Shown: one piece after another, positions 26,440 to 36,125 of the stretch
How positions within the stretch are numbered: position 1 is the stretch's first letter
Layout of the letters: the number at the start of each line of letters is the position of its first letter
NCBI RefSeq assembly: GCF_000024365.1
Contig: NC_013235.1
Location: 3,720,001 to 3,784,000 of the forward strand
From: Nakamurella multipartita DSM 44233
GTDB lineage: Bacteria > Actinomycetota > Actinomycetes > Mycobacteriales > Nakamurellaceae
Reading direction: 5' to 3'
Length of the DNA: 64,000 nt
Made by a program: the position numbers and the translations under genes
Notes under the pieces: generated by a model
Databases searched by the model: none
Told to the model about the DNA's origin: nothing
The model's input: the letters and a program-made list of their open reading frames with translations, nothing else

Positions 26440-28500
26440 ATGGCGCGCACCGGCGACCCCGACCGCCGGCCCCGGTCGGCCAGTGGGACCGCGGGGGCCG
26501 TCGCCGTCGTCGTGAACGTCGTGCTGCTGGTGGGCTGCGCGTGGCTGGACCTGAGCACCCCGGCCGCCGTCCGGGACGAGGCCGGACTGGATCCCGGGGT
26601 GCTGGGCGCGTTGGTCGGCCTGGTGGTGACCACGTTCGGCGCGATCATCCTGAGCCGGGCGCCCGGTCATCGGATCGGCCGGGTGCTGATCGGCTTCGGC
26701 ACGCTGTGGGCGGTCGACGGGTTCGCCGAGTCGTGGGCCGCGCACGGGTGGACCGGCGGCGTTCCCGGCACCGGCGCCGCGCTGTGGTTCTACGAGTGGG
26801 TCGGCGCCTTCCTGCTGCTGGGGCTGCCGTTGCTACTCACGCTCTACCCGGACGGTCGGTTCCTGACCGGCCGTTGGGGGGTGATCAGCCGAGTCGGCCT
26901 GGGCCTGGCCGCACTGCTGCCGGTCGCGCTCCTGCTGGCCCCGGTTGCGGCGCTCTACCCGGACCCGGCCGACGTGCCGCCCGCGGTCGACGTCGACGCC
27001 CCGGCCCTGCCGCTGCCGGCCGGCGTCTGGATCGTCGTGCTCACCGTCGCCCGGGCGCTGACCTTCGTCGCCCTGCTGATCCCGGTGGCCGTCGTGGTCG
27101 TGCGTCAGCACCGGGCCGACGGCCAGGACCGGACCCGGCTGCGCTGGCTGTGGTGGGCCGCGCTGATCTGCGTGCTGGTGGTCGTGGTCAGCCTGCTGGT
27201 GCCCGGCAGCACCATGGCCTACCTCGCCCTGGTGCTCGCGGTGACGGTGACCGCCGCGTCGGTCACCGTCGGGATCGTCCGGCCGGACCTGGTCGACATC
27301 GACGCCCTGCTGGCCGGCACCCTGGTCTCGGCGGCCGTCGCGGCGGTGGTCATCGCGCTGGACCTGGCCCTGCTGGCCGCCGGGACCGCGCTGCTGGGCG
27401 AGCAGCTGGACCAGCGCAGCGTCACCGTCGTCGTGTTGATTGTCGCCGTGGTGCTCTACGGCCCGCTGCGGCACTGGCTCGGCGGCTGGGTGCGGCGGCT
27501 GCTGGTCGGCCGGCGCGCCGACCGGTACACGGTGGTCTCCTCCCTGGCCCAGCGGCTGGAGTCCTCCGGCGGCGTCGACGACCAGCTGCCGGCGCTGGCC
27601 GCGGCCGTGGCCGAGGCGTTCAAGGTGACCTACGTCGGGGTGGAGGTGATCCGGCCGGGCGGGGAGAGCCTGCTGGCCGAGCACGGCCGGGCCCCGGCCG
27701 CCACCACCGAGCTGCCGATCACCTACCAGGGCGCCCGGATCGGCCGGCTGTTGTTGCCGGCGCAGGGTTTTCGCGCCCTGATGTCGCGGCGCGATCAGGC
27801 CCTGCTGCTGGATGTGGTGCGGCAGGCGGCGATCGCGGTGCGCACCGCCACCCTGGCCCGGGAGCTGCAGCTGTCCCGGGAACGGCTGGTGCTGGGCCGC
27901 GAGGAGGACCGACGGCGGATCCGCCGGGACCTGCACGACGGCCTGGGGCCGGTGCTCGGCGGGGTGGCGCTGCGGTTGGATGCCGCCGGCAACGCGATCG
28001 CCGCCGACCCGGACCGCGGCCGCCGGCTGGTCGCGCAGTCCCGGCAGGACGTCACCGACGCGTTGGCCGATGTGCGCCGCCTCGTGCACGGCCTGCGGCC
28101 GCCGGCGCTGGACGACTTCGGCCTGGTGGCCGCCCTGGAGCACCAGGTCGAGGCGGCGTCCTCGGCGCTGGAGGTCGACCTGTCCGCCGGCGACCTGGGC
28201 GCCCTGCCGGCCGCGGTCGAGGTGGCCGCCTTCCGGATCGTCGCCGAGGCCCTGACCAACGTGGTCCGGCACGCCGGCGCCCAGCACTGCCGGGTCACCC
28301 TGACCCGGGACGAGCAGGCGCTGCGGATCGAGGTGGCCGACGATGGGCACGGCATCGATCCGGACGTGGTCGCCGGCGTCGGGCTGCGCTCGCTGCGGGA
28401 ACGGGCCGACGAGCTGGGCGGGCAGTGCGAGGTGCGGTGCCCGCCGGCGGGCGGCACGGTGGTCCGGGCGTTGCTGCCCATCGGTGAGGAGGGGCCGTGA
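26440..28500 (+). CDS. NarL-type sensor histidine kinase, large membrane form
   Basis: A 686-residue sensor kinase. About nine or ten hydrophobic segments occupy residues 20-370, followed by a GAF-like linker (residues 390-470), the HisKA_3 box RRIRRDLHDGLGP (phosphoacceptor His499) and an HATPase domain with EALTNVVRHAG and GVGLRSLRERADELG. The long membrane part lacks a recognisable extracellular sensor, so the signal is unknown. ATG 26440 begins a plausible cytoplasmic tail. The stop overlaps the response regulator GTG. Confidence 0.9.
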   Translation: MARTGDPDRRPRSASGTAGAVAVVVNVVLLVGCAWLDLSTPAAVRDEAGLDPGVLGALVGLVVTTFGAIILSRAPGHRIGRVLIGFGTLWAVDGFAESWAAHGWTGGVPGTGAALWFYEWVGAFLLLGLPLLLTLYPDGRFLTGRWGVISRVGLGLAALLPVALLLAPVAALYPDPADVPPAVDVDAPALPLPAGVWIVVLTVARALTFVALLIPVAVVVVRQHRADGQDRTRLRWLWWAALICVLVVVVSLLVPGSTMAYLALVLAVTVTAASVTVGIVRPDLVDIDALLAGTLVSAAVAAVVIALDLALLAAGTALLGEQLDQRSVTVVVLIVAVVLYGPLRHWLGGWVRRLLVGRRADRYTVVSSLAQRLESSGGVDDQLPALAAAVAEAFKVTYVGVEVIRPGGESLLAEHGRAPAATTELPITYQGARIGRLLLPAQGFRALMSRRDQALLLDVVRQAAIAVRTATLARELQLSRERLVLGREEDRRRIRRDLHDGLGPVLGGVALRLDAAGNAIAADPDRGRRLVAQSRQDVTDALADVRRLVHGLRPPALDDFGLVAALEHQVEAASSALEVDLSAGDLGALPAAVEVAAFRIVAEALTNVVRHAGAQHCRVTLTRDEQALRIEVADDGHGIDPDVVAGVGLRSLRERADELGGQCEVRCPPAGGTVVRALLPIGEEGP

Positions 28501-29162
28501 CGGAGCCGATTCGGGTGCTGATCGTCGACGATCACCCGGTGTTCCGGGACGGCCTGGCCGCCCTGCTCGACCCGCTGGAGGGCATCACGGTGACCGGCCG
28601 GGTGGCCGACGGCGCGCAGGCGGTGGCCGCGACCGTCTCGGTGCCCGCCGACCAGCGGCCGCACGTGGTGATCATGGACATCCAGATGCCGGTGCTCAAC
28701 GGCATCGAGGCCACCCGCCGGATCGTGCAGGCCACCCCGGAGGTCGGCGTGCTGGTGGTGACCATGGGCGAGGACGACGCCACCGTGTTCAGTGCGGTGC
28801 GGGCCGGCGCCCGCGGCTACCTGCTCAAGGGCGCCGGGCAGGACGAGGTGGTGCGGGCGATCGGCACCGTGCACGCCGGCGGGGTGGTGTTCGGCGCGTC
28901 GCTGGCCGCGCGGGTGACCCGTGCGTTCGCGGCGCCGGACAACCCGCGGGCGGCCGCGTTCCCCCAGCTGACCGACCGGGAGCGGGAGGTGCTGGACCTG
29001 ATCGCGGCCGGCCGGACGAACGCCCAGATCGCCGCCGAGCTGTTCCTGTCCGGCAAGACGGTCCGCAACAACGTCTCCACCATCCTGAGCAAGCTGCAGG
29101 CCGGCGACCGGGCCAACGTGATCATCCGGGCCCGCGACGCGGGCTTCGGCCACCCGTCCTGA
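28497..29162 (+). CDS. NarL/LuxR-family response regulator
   Basis: A 221-residue response regulator paired with the preceding kinase (GTGA overlap). The receiver domain has DDHPVFRDGL, the phosphoacceptor Asp61 (VVIMDIQMPVLNG) and LLKGAGQDE; the LuxR helix-turn-helix at about residues 155-210 has LTDREREVLDLIAAGRTNAQIA. It converges with an ABC-2 permease gene, with only 23 bases between stops. Candidate targets are the divergent membrane protein gene at 25.6-26.3 kb or distant genes. Confidence 0.93.
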   Translation: MTEPIRVLIVDDHPVFRDGLAALLDPLEGITVTGRVADGAQAVAATVSVPADQRPHVVIMDIQMPVLNGIEATRRIVQATPEVGVLVVTMGEDDATVFSAVRAGARGYLLKGAGQDEVVRAIGTVHAGGVVFGASLAARVTRAFAAPDNPRAAAFPQLTDREREVLDLIAAGRTNAQIAAELFLSGKTVRNNVSTILSKLQAGDRANVIIRARDAGFGHPS

Positions 29163-29185
29163 CCCGGGCGGCCGCGGCCCGGGGA

Positions 29186-30091
29186 TCACAGATCGCGGCG
29201 CCCGAAGGCCAGGCCGGCCAATCCCAGGATCGCCAGCACCCACACCAGCGTCCAGGTCAGGTACAGCGACGAGAGCCCGGCCGGACTCAGGAACGGGAAG
29301 CCCTCGAACGCGCGCCCGAGCTGGGCCAGCACGCCCGGGTCCTGGAACGCGTGCATGGCCCCGCGCCAGAGCCCGTCGGTCGGCAGCAGCACCTGGGCGA
29401 CGGTGCCGACCCGGGCGACGCCCTCGTTGCCCAGCGCCGCCCCCACTCCCCCGACCACCCCGGCGATCCAGGCCGCCCCGAACAACCCGACCGCCACGAT
29501 GCCCGACGCCATCGGCGAGATGAGCGTGGACAGCAGCAGTCCCAGCGTCAGCAGGACGGTGGTCTGGGCGGCCAGCAGGGCCAGCCCGAGCACCGGTTGC
29601 GGCGGCCAGTACCCGACCGTCACCCACACGATGACGAACTGGGCCAGCCCGGCCACGGCCACGAACCCGGAGCCGAACACCACCAGCCCGGCCCACTTGC
29701 CCAGCAGCACGGCGAACCGGCGGACCGGCCGGGCCAGCACCGCCAGCGCCATCCCCGACTCGATCTCGCCGGCCAGGGTCGGGCCGGCCAGGAACGCGGT
29801 GCCCAGCGCGGCGATCATGCTCAGGCCGAACATGACCAGGTTCAGCAACTGGGACGCGACCAGCCGAGCTTCCCCGCTGGTCAGCTCGCCGGTGTCCGAC
29901 TCGAACCCGGCCAGTTTGGCGAAGCCCCAGGCGCTCAGGCCCAGCAGCACGACGGTCAGCACGGCCAGTGCCCGCAGCACCCGGCGGCGGGCCGCCTCCT
30001 GCAGGGTGAGCGCGCCGACCACCAGCACGGTCCGCCCGATGCCGACCGCCCGGCCCGCCGGGGCGCGCGTCGGCGTTACCGACCCGCTCAT
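29186..30091 (-). CDS. ABC-2 type transporter permease
   Basis: A 301-residue membrane protein with six predicted helices. The N-terminal motif LTLQEAARRRVLRALAVLTVVLL, the region GPTLAGEIESGMALAVLARPVRR and a terminal helix ending AFGRRDL place it among ABC-2 permeases of the NosY type. The ATG overlaps the ATPase stop by four bases. It is last in a four-gene operon: ECF sigma, anti-sigma, ATPase, permease. Confidence 0.88.
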   Translation of the reverse strand: MSGSVTPTRAPAGRAVGIGRTVLVVGALTLQEAARRRVLRALAVLTVVLLGLSAWGFAKLAGFESDTGELTSGEARLVASQLLNLVMFGLSMIAALGTAFLAGPTLAGEIESGMALAVLARPVRRFAVLLGKWAGLVVFGSGFVAVAGLAQFVIVWVTVGYWPPQPVLGLALLAAQTTVLLTLGLLLSTLISPMASGIVAVGLFGAAWIAGVVGGVGAALGNEGVARVGTVAQVLLPTDGLWRGAMHAFQDPGVLAQLGRAFEGFPFLSPAGLSSLYLTWTLVWVLAILGLAGLAFGRRDL

Positions 30092-31116
30092 GGCCGCGGC
30101 CCGCCGTCCCGGGCGCGCAGGATCCCCAGCAACCGTTCCTCCAGACTGATCCGCGCGGGTTCGACCGCGTGCACCCGCACGCCCAGCCGGACCAGGTCCT
30201 CGACCAGGGCGGGCACCTCGTCCGGACGGTCGCCGGCCAGGGCCACCGTGTACGACTCGTCGCCGTCCCGGGTGAGCCCGCCGGCCGCGGCCAACCGGGC
30301 CTGCGCGGCCGGGCCGACGCCGGTCAGCCGCAACCGCAGCTCCCGTTGCCCGAGCAGCTCGCTCAGGCTGCCGGCCGCGGCGACCCGCCCCCGGTCCAGG
30401 ATGACCACCCGGTCGCAGACCCGTTCCACCTCGCCGATCAGGTGCGAGTTGAGCAGCACGGCGACCCGGCGAGCCTTGAGCTCCAGCAGCAGGTCGCGGA
30501 CGTCGGCCCGGCCGACCGGGTCCAGGGCGCTGGTCGGCTCGTCCAGCACGACCAGCTCGGGCCGGGCGACCAGGGCGACGGCCAGACCCAGGCGCTGCTG
30601 CATGCCCTTGGAGAACCCGCCGACCCGGTCGCGGGCCCGGTCGGCCAGGCCGACCGCGGCCAGGCAGGCCCGGCGCTCGCCGTCGGGCACCGACGCCCCG
30701 GACAGCCGCACGTGCAGGGCCAGCACCTCGGCCGCGGTCAGCCACGGCTGGTAGCGGAACAGCTCGGGCAGGTAGCCGACCCGGGCCCGGGCGGCCGGGT
30801 CGCGGGCCGGACGGCCGAGCAACAGCACCTCACCGGCGTCCGGGCGGACCAGGCTGAGCAGCATCTTGATCACGCTGGTCTTGCCGGCCCCGTTGGGCCC
30901 CAGCAGGCCGACGACTTCACCGCGGCCCACGGTGAACGACACCCCGGCCACCGCGGTCCGCTTGCCGTACCGCTTGTGCAGGTCGGCGCACCAGACCGCC
31001 GGCGACTCGGGTCGGGCGGCCAACCGCCGGGCGATCTCCTCCTCGGCCGGGTCGACCGCCGGGGCGGCGGCCGCATCGACCTCCGGGGCCGCGCCCGGGC
31101 CGGCCGGCCCGGTCAC
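30088..31116 (-). CDS. ABC transporter ATP-binding protein
   Basis: A 342-residue ATPase with an N-terminal Ala/Pro/Glu-rich extension of about 40 residues before the core (VWCADLHKRYGKRTAVAGVSF). Motifs are Walker A GPNGAGKTS, signature FSKGMQQRLG, Walker B LVVLDEP and H-loop LNSHLIGEV. The C-terminal 80 residues form an extra domain typical of exporter ATPases. The GTG start overlaps the anti-sigma stop by four bases. It pairs with the downstream permease; the substrate is unknown. Confidence 0.91.
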   Translation of the reverse strand: MTGPAGPGAAPEVDAAAAPAVDPAEEEIARRLAARPESPAVWCADLHKRYGKRTAVAGVSFTVGRGEVVGLLGPNGAGKTSVIKMLLSLVRPDAGEVLLLGRPARDPAARARVGYLPELFRYQPWLTAAEVLALHVRLSGASVPDGERRACLAAVGLADRARDRVGGFSKGMQQRLGLAVALVARPELVVLDEPTSALDPVGRADVRDLLLELKARRVAVLLNSHLIGEVERVCDRVVILDRGRVAAAGSLSELLGQRELRLRLTGVGPAAQARLAAAGGLTRDGDESYTVALAGDRPDEVPALVEDLVRLGVRVHAVEPARISLEERLLGILRARDGGPRP

Positions 31117-32207
31117 CGCAGCCCGCCGGCGACGGCCAGCACCTCGTCCGCGTCGAGCGTGCCGCCCGCCGCGGTCACCAGCCCGTCCTGCACCCAGACC
31201 ACGGCGGTCATCGCGCCGTCCCGGGAGGTGAGCAGCTGACCGGCGACGCCGTCGACCTGCACGTCCGTGCTGGTGACCTGGTCGGCCGGCAGGGGCAGCG
31301 GCAGGGTCGTGCCCAGCGTGGTTCCGTCGCCGGCGAAACCACGGAGCTGGGCGACCAGGTCCGGCGGCAGGCCGGGCAGGGCCAGCAGGTAGTCCCGGGC
31401 GGTGCCGAAGTCGACCCCGGTCGAGTAACCGGTCGGGGCGACCGCGCGGGCCACCACCAGCGCCGGCAGCCCGCTGTCGGCCGGCCACAGCTGGGCCAGC
31501 CCGGGGCCGGCGACCAGCCGGAACTGGGCGCCGTCCATCCCCGGCGGGGGCGCCGGCAGCGTCGCCGGGGCGACGGCCTGCCCGGCCCGCGCAGCCGAGA
31601 AGGTGAACACCGCCTCGGCCTGGCCGCCGACCTCGAGCACCGGGGTGGCGCTGACCCCCCGCGGCAGCTCGGCCACCTGGGGCACGGTCAACCCGGTCGC
31701 CGCCTGGGCGGCCGCCGCATCGGCGACCTGATGCACGTCCGGCTCGCGGACCACCGTCAGCTCGCCGTAGGCCGACAGGTCCGGCAGCGCGACCAGGTCG
31801 GCGTCGGTGATCGCCAGCGGGGCGACCTGCTCGGTGCGGAAGATCGGCCACCAGTCGGCCGCCGCGGCGACGCCGGCCCCGGCCAGCAGCACCACGACCC
31901 CGGCCACCGCGACCACCGGGCTGCGCAGCCGCGCCGCCCACCGCGACGGGGGCGAGGTCACCGCGGTGGCCGGCGGGCGAGCCGGCTCGGCGGCGGCCAG
32001 CGCCGCGGTCAGTCGGCGCCATCCGGCGTCCACATCCGGCTCGGCCGGTCCGGCCAGGGCGGCCGCCGCGGCGGCCGCGTCCCGGTGGGCGCCGATCAGC
32101 GTGGCCCGGCAGGTCGGGCAGGTGGCGACGTGCTCGGCGTCGGCGTCGGCAACGCCGGCGGGCTCGTCGAGCAGCCGGCGCAGGGTGCCGTCAGTCGGAT
32201 GACGCAT
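31113..32207 (-). CDS. putative anti-sigma factor with periplasmic domain
   Basis: A 364-residue single-pass membrane protein. The cytoplasmic N-terminus has a zinc-finger-like HVATCPTC motif (HxxxCxxC, about residues 26-33) as in ZAS-type anti-sigma factors. One membrane helix follows (residues 95-115, SPVVAVAGVVVLLAGAGVA), then an extracellular domain of about 245 residues with no recognised family. It overlaps the ECF sigma gene by 17 bases, the usual sigma/anti-sigma order. The large external domain probably senses the signal or is cleaved; this is inferred. Confidence 0.75.
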   Translation of the reverse strand: MRHPTDGTLRRLLDEPAGVADADAEHVATCPTCRATLIGAHRDAAAAAAALAGPAEPDVDAGWRRLTAALAAAEPARPPATAVTSPPSRWAARLRSPVVAVAGVVVLLAGAGVAAAADWWPIFRTEQVAPLAITDADLVALPDLSAYGELTVVREPDVHQVADAAAAQAATGLTVPQVAELPRGVSATPVLEVGGQAEAVFTFSAARAGQAVAPATLPAPPPGMDGAQFRLVAGPGLAQLWPADSGLPALVVARAVAPTGYSTGVDFGTARDYLLALPGLPPDLVAQLRGFAGDGTTLGTTLPLPLPADQVTSTDVQVDGVAGQLLTSRDGAMTAVVWVQDGLVTAAGGTLDADEVLAVAGGLR

Positions 32208-32721
32208 CGTGGTTCAACTCCTTGCGCAGGGCGGATTCGGCGCGGCGCACGGTGGTGCCGACGCTGCCGAGCGACAGGCCAAGGGCGGCCGCGACCTCGG
32301 CGTAGCTCAGGCCGCTGTGCCGCAGCACCAGGGCGATCGCCTGTTTGCGGGGAAGCCGGGCGAGCGCGTCCCGGACCCGGCGGCGTTCCTCGCGGGCCAG
32401 GACGGCCTCGGCCGCGTCCGGGGCGGCGCCGCCGCGGGCGGGGTCGGTCCGCACATGGGCGACCTCCCGGGCCACCCGCCGGCGCCGCGTGCGCTGCTGA
32501 TTCAGCGCGGTGTGGGCGGCGGCGACACAGAGCCACCCGTCGGCCTCACCGGCGGGCACCGTGGAGCGTCCGAAGCTCAGGAACACCTCCTGGGCGACGT
32601 CCTCGGCTTCGTCCCGGGAGCCGAGCACGCGCGCGGCCACCCCGACGACCCGGGGGTAGCTGGCCCGGAAGACCGGTTCCAGGTCGGCCCGGACACCCGG
32701 CGGCGGGGGCGGCATGGGCAC
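32191..32721 (-). CDS. ECF-family RNA polymerase sigma factor
   Basis: A 176-residue extracytoplasmic-function sigma factor. Region 2 has FRASYPRVVGVAARVLGSRDEAEDVAQEVFL; region 4 has LARLPRKQAIALVLRHSGLSYAEVAAALGLSLGSV with the helix-turn-helix. The GTG at 32721 is chosen because AAGGG sits eight bases upstream. An ATG two codons later, and a GTG at 32814 behind GGGGGAG, are alternatives. It is the first gene of an operon with its anti-sigma factor and an ABC exporter, and probably regulates its own operon. Confidence 0.88.
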   Translation of the reverse strand: MPMPPPPPGVRADLEPVFRASYPRVVGVAARVLGSRDEAEDVAQEVFLSFGRSTVPAGEADGWLCVAAAHTALNQQRTRRRRVAREVAHVRTDPARGGAAPDAAEAVLAREERRRVRDALARLPRKQAIALVLRHSGLSYAEVAAALGLSLGSVGTTVRRAESALRKELNHDASSD

Positions 32722-32908
32722 GGCCACCGCCCTTCGTGCTCGACTGCGGTCGACGGGCCGGTCGTCGCGCACCGCCACGACCGACCCGGCCCGCCCGTTC
32801 CCGATGAACTCCACACTCCCCCAAGCACCGCCGCGACCGGAATTGTGACGCCAGGCGGCCGCGATTCGTGCCGACGGCTGATCCCGATCATGTGCCAGGC
32901 TCACCGCC

Positions 32909-33700
32909 GTGGACTGGAGCCTGCGCACCTGCGGCCGTCGGGGGCACGAGACCTTCGCGCCGGACGAGCCGGACCTGCGGGCCCGGCTGACCGCGCCGAC
33001 CCCGGCCGGGACCGCCTGGCGCTGCCTGCGCTGTGGGGACTTCGTCGTCGGCGCGCCCCGGCGGTCGGGGCCGGCCGGCCAGGCCCCGGAGGTGCCGCGC
33101 GGCCGGCTGCTGCGGGACCGGGTGATCATGCGGCTGCTGGCCGCCGAGCGGGTCGCCCGGGCCCTGCTGATCGTGCTGGTCGGGGTGCTCGCCCTGCACC
33201 TGCGCGACTCGCGCGCCGAACTGCGACGAGCCTTCGACAACGAGCTCACCCTGCTGCGCCCGGTCGCCGACCAGCTCGGCTGGGACATCGAGGGCTCGGA
33301 GCTGACCCGCGGCATCAACCGCATCCTGGGCCTGTCCGGCACGACGATCAACTGGGTGGCAGTCGCCCTGTTCGCCTACGCCGTGCTGCTGCTGATCGAG
33401 TCCTACGGCCTGTGGCGGATCCGGCGCTGGGGCGAGTACTTCTCGGTCGTGGTCACCAGCGTGTTCCTGCCGCTGGAGATCTGGGAGCTGACCGAGAAGT
33501 TCACCTGGTTCAAGGTCGTGCTGACCGCCGTGAACGTCGCCGCCGTGGCCTGGCTGGTCTGGTCCAAGCGCCTGTTCGGCGTCCGCGGCGGTGACGCCGC
33601 CTACCGGGCCGAGCACAGCGAGGAGAGCCTGCTCACGGTCGAGCGAGCGGCCCTGACCACGGCCGCGGGGGCCGGCGCACCGCCGGCCCCGGCGCCGTGA
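32909..33700 (+). CDS. DUF2127 family membrane protein
   Basis: A 263-residue membrane protein. An N-terminal segment carries one CxxC pair (WRCLRCGDF, residues 38-46) plus an earlier CGRRGHE, suggestive of a small metal-binding unit. The DUF2127 part follows: RVARALLIVLVGVLALHLRD, WVAVALFAYAVLLLIESYGLW, EYFSVVVTSVFLPLEIWEL and a last helix near residue 215. The function is unknown. The GTG start diverges from the sigma operon. The 3' end is caught up in a 23-base tandem repeat encoding the terminal PAPAP residues. Confidence 0.8.
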   Translation: MDWSLRTCGRRGHETFAPDEPDLRARLTAPTPAGTAWRCLRCGDFVVGAPRRSGPAGQAPEVPRGRLLRDRVIMRLLAAERVARALLIVLVGVLALHLRDSRAELRRAFDNELTLLRPVADQLGWDIEGSELTRGINRILGLSGTTINWVAVALFAYAVLLLIESYGLWRIRRWGEYFSVVVTSVFLPLEIWELTEKFTWFKVVLTAVNVAAVAWLVWSKRLFGVRGGDAAYRAEHSEESLLTVERAALTTAAGAGAPPAPAP

Positions 33701-33748
33701 ACCCGCCGGCCCCGGCGCCGTGAACCCGCCGGCCCCGGCGCCGTGACC
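33680..33748. repeat. three 23-base tandem repeats at a gene end
   Basis: Units at 33680-33702, 33703-33725 and 33726-33748 are identical except near the last bases. Each begins CCGCCGGCCCCGGCGCCGTG. The first unit contains the TGA stop of the DUF2127 gene, so the repeats are duplicated copies of the gene's 3' end. They fill the gap up to the convergent pdxS stop and could fold into GC-rich stems that end transcription. Confidence 0.85.
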
Positions 33749-33755
33749 CGGCGGT

Positions 33756-34694
33756 CTACCAGCCGCGTTCGGCCAGCCGGTGCGGGACGGGAATGTCGTC
33801 GACGTTGATGCCGACCATGGCCTCGCCCAGACCGCGGGAGACCTTGGCGATGACGTCGGGGTCGTCGTAGAACGTGGTGGCCTTGACGATGGCCTCGGCC
33901 CGGGCCGCCGGGTTGCCGGACTTGAAGATGCCCGAGCCGACGAACACGCCCTCGGCGCCCAGCTGCATCATCATGGCCGCGTCGGCGGGGGTGGCGATGC
34001 CGCCCGCGGTGAACAGGACCACCGGCAGCTTGCCGGCCGCGGCCACCTCGGCGACCAGGTCGTAGGGCGCCTGCAGCTCCTTGGCCTCGGTGAACAGCTC
34101 GTCCGGGGACAGCGAGGTGAGCCGGCGGATCTGCCCGCCGATGGTGCGCATGTGGGTCACCGCGTTGGACACGTCGCCGGTGCCGGCCTCGCCCTTGGAG
34201 CGGATCATCGCCGCGCCCTCGGTGATCCGGCGCAGCGCCTCGCCCAGGTTGGTCGCCCCGCACACGAACGGCACGGTGAAGGCCCACTTGTCGATGTGGT
34301 TGCGGTAGTCGGCCGGGGTGAGCACCTCGGACTCGTCGATGTAGTCGACGCCGAGCGACTGCAGCACCTGGGCCTCGACGAAGTGCCCGATCCGGGCCTT
34401 GGCCATCACCGGAATGGACACCGCGGAGATGATGCTCTCGATCATGTCCGGATCGCTCATCCGGGAGACGCCGCCCTGCGCGCGGATGTCGGCCGGCACC
34501 CGTTCCAGCGCCATCACCGCGACCGCGCCGGCGTCCTCGGCGATCTTGGCCTGCTCGGCGGTGACCACGTCCATGATCACGCCGCCCTTGAGCATCTCGG
34601 CCATGCCCCGCTTGACCCGCGCCGTGCCGGTGGCGGTCAGCGAGTCGGCGGCGGTGGACTCGGCGGCGAAGTCGGGGGAAGAAGGGGCGGACAC
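33756..34694 (-). CDS. pdxS: pyridoxal 5'-phosphate synthase lyase subunit PdxS
   Basis: A 312-residue (beta-alpha)8-barrel enzyme that makes PLP from ribose 5-phosphate, glyceraldehyde 3-phosphate and ammonia. It shows [21 protein letters not shown], the catalytic Lys99 in [27 protein letters not shown] with the second-site region, and phosphate-binding [11 protein letters not shown] near the end. It assembles with PdxT, encoded far away at 17.2 kb. The ATG at 34694 has a short disordered extension before the core. Confidence 0.97.
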   Translation of the reverse strand: MSAPSSPDFAAESTAADSLTATGTARVKRGMAEMLKGGVIMDVVTAEQAKIAEDAGAVAVMALERVPADIRAQGGVSRMSDPDMIESIISAVSIPVMAKARIGHFVEAQVLQSLGVDYIDESEVLTPADYRNHIDKWAFTVPFVCGATNLGEALRRITEGAAMIRSKGEAGTGDVSNAVTHMRTIGGQIRRLTSLSPDELFTEAKELQAPYDLVAEVAAAGKLPVVLFTAGGIATPADAAMMMQLGAEGVFVGSGIFKSGNPAARAEAIVKATTFYDDPDVIAKVSRGLGEAMVGINVDDIPVPHRLAERGW

Positions 34695-34785
34695 AGCAAG
34701 ACTCCTACCTGCGGGGAGAGACCGGGCACCGGTGAGCAGGCGCCCGAATCCGGACGGGGCCGATCCTACTGCGCGCCCGCGAAGA

Positions 34786-35865
34786 TCAGGACTGCTCGAC
34801 GCTGGCCGACCCCGGCACCAGGGCGACCCAGGTCTGCCCGGGCTTGAACGGCACCGGCTGCCCGGCCCCGTCCAGGAACTGGAACGGCTGGTCCAGCGCG
34901 GGCCGGCTCCAGGTCCCGGTGAGCGCCTTGCCGTCCCGGAACAGGGTGAACGAGCCGGAACCGATGGTGTGCGAGATGTAGGACGGCGAGCCGACCGAGT
35001 CGAACTCCCCGTCCGGCTCGAAGTCCACGTTCTGGATCAGCACGTTGTCGGCGACCACCGGGGTCCCGCCGGCGTCCTCGAGCGGGGTGCCCTGCCGGAT
35101 CACCCGGTAGTTCGAGCCGGTCCAGGAAAAGCCCATCCGGGCGGCCTGGAACTGCACGTCCACCCCGCCGGCCGACGGCGCGGCGTCGACCCGGGGGTCG
35201 GTGGCGGCAAAGGCGAAGCCGATGCTGCGGGCCGGGCTCAGGCCCGAGGTGTTGGCCAGCACCTGGGTCAGGTTGCTGTGCAGGTTGAACGGGGCGTTGC
35301 TGCCCGACCGCCAGAACCCGCCGGCCCCCTGCTCCTCGGCGACCTGGATCACCGGGGTGTTGGCGATCGCCTCCAGCGGGACCCCGCCGCCGCCGGAGAA
35401 GACCAGGGCGGGCACCCCGAACGCGGGCAACAGCTCGGCGTCGGTGGTGCGCACGCTGCGCACCGGGCCCACGTTGTCCGGCAGGGTGGTGTGGAACACC
35501 GGCATCAACCGGGTCAGGCCGCCCTCGACCTGCTCGACGTAGGTGATGTCGGCGCTGGCGATGCCGTACTGGGGCAGCCCGGCCGAGGTGTTGTCGATCT
35601 TGACGGCGATCACCGGGCCCTCGTTGACCGCGCCGCCGGTCAGCGCGTCGACCGGCGGCGGGGCCGGCGGTGGCTCCGGGGTCGGCGTGGGCGTCGGCGT
35701 CGGGGTCGGGCTGGGGGTCGGCGACGGGCTGGGGCTCGGCGACGCGGACGAACTCGGGGGCGAGGAGCTGGGTTCGGCCAGCGACCCGGTCGAGCAACCG
35801 GCCAGCACGGCGGCGCTGAGCAGCGCCGCCGACGCCAGGGCAATGATCCGCGTCGATCGGCCCAC
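34786..35865 (-). CDS. DUF3048-type lipoprotein
   Basis: A 359-residue secreted lipoprotein. The signal peptide ([20 protein letters not shown]) ends in the lipobox LAGC. A Ser/Pro then Thr/Pro-repeat linker (about residues 30-65) follows, and then the DUF3048 domain ([46 protein letters not shown]). Members resemble the YerB family, with no defined activity. GTG 35865 is preferred because GGAAGGAAG lies just upstream and the signal peptide is then of normal size; an earlier GTG would add 21 residues. The 260 bases upstream (35866-36125) contain no evident gene. Confidence 0.87.
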   Translation of the reverse strand: MGRSTRIIALASAALLSAAVLAGCSTGSLAEPSSSPPSSSASPSPSPSPTPSPTPTPTPTPTPEPPPAPPPVDALTGGAVNEGPVIAVKIDNTSAGLPQYGIASADITYVEQVEGGLTRLMPVFHTTLPDNVGPVRSVRTTDAELLPAFGVPALVFSGGGGVPLEAIANTPVIQVAEEQGAGGFWRSGSNAPFNLHSNLTQVLANTSGLSPARSIGFAFAATDPRVDAAPSAGGVDVQFQAARMGFSWTGSNYRVIRQGTPLEDAGGTPVVADNVLIQNVDFEPDGEFDSVGSPSYISHTIGSGSFTLFRDGKALTGTWSRPALDQPFQFLDGAGQPVPFKPGQTWVALVPGSASVEQS

Positions 35866-36125
35866 AGTCTTCCTTCCGGTTCGTCCCGGTCTGCGCCGCG
35901 CGCGTGCCCCCATCGGCCCGGTGGTCACGTCGTCGGCCAGCCTGGCTCACGGTAGGACCCGACGACCCCGAACGGCGGACGGACCCGCCGACGCAGCGAA
36001 ATTCCCGCGCCGCCCCGGCCCACCCCGGCCCACCCCCGGCCGGGCTGATCATCTCGGCGATTCTATGCCCGATTTGCCCGGTTGACCGCCGAGTTCATCC
36101 GCCCGTGCGGGAGGAGCGGCCCGGT

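Noticed and set aside
35640-35790. GGCGTCGG-type DNA repeats as a possible repeat array
   Set aside because: They encode the Thr-Pro/Ser-Pro linker of the DUF3048 lipoprotein, a normal feature of such proteins.
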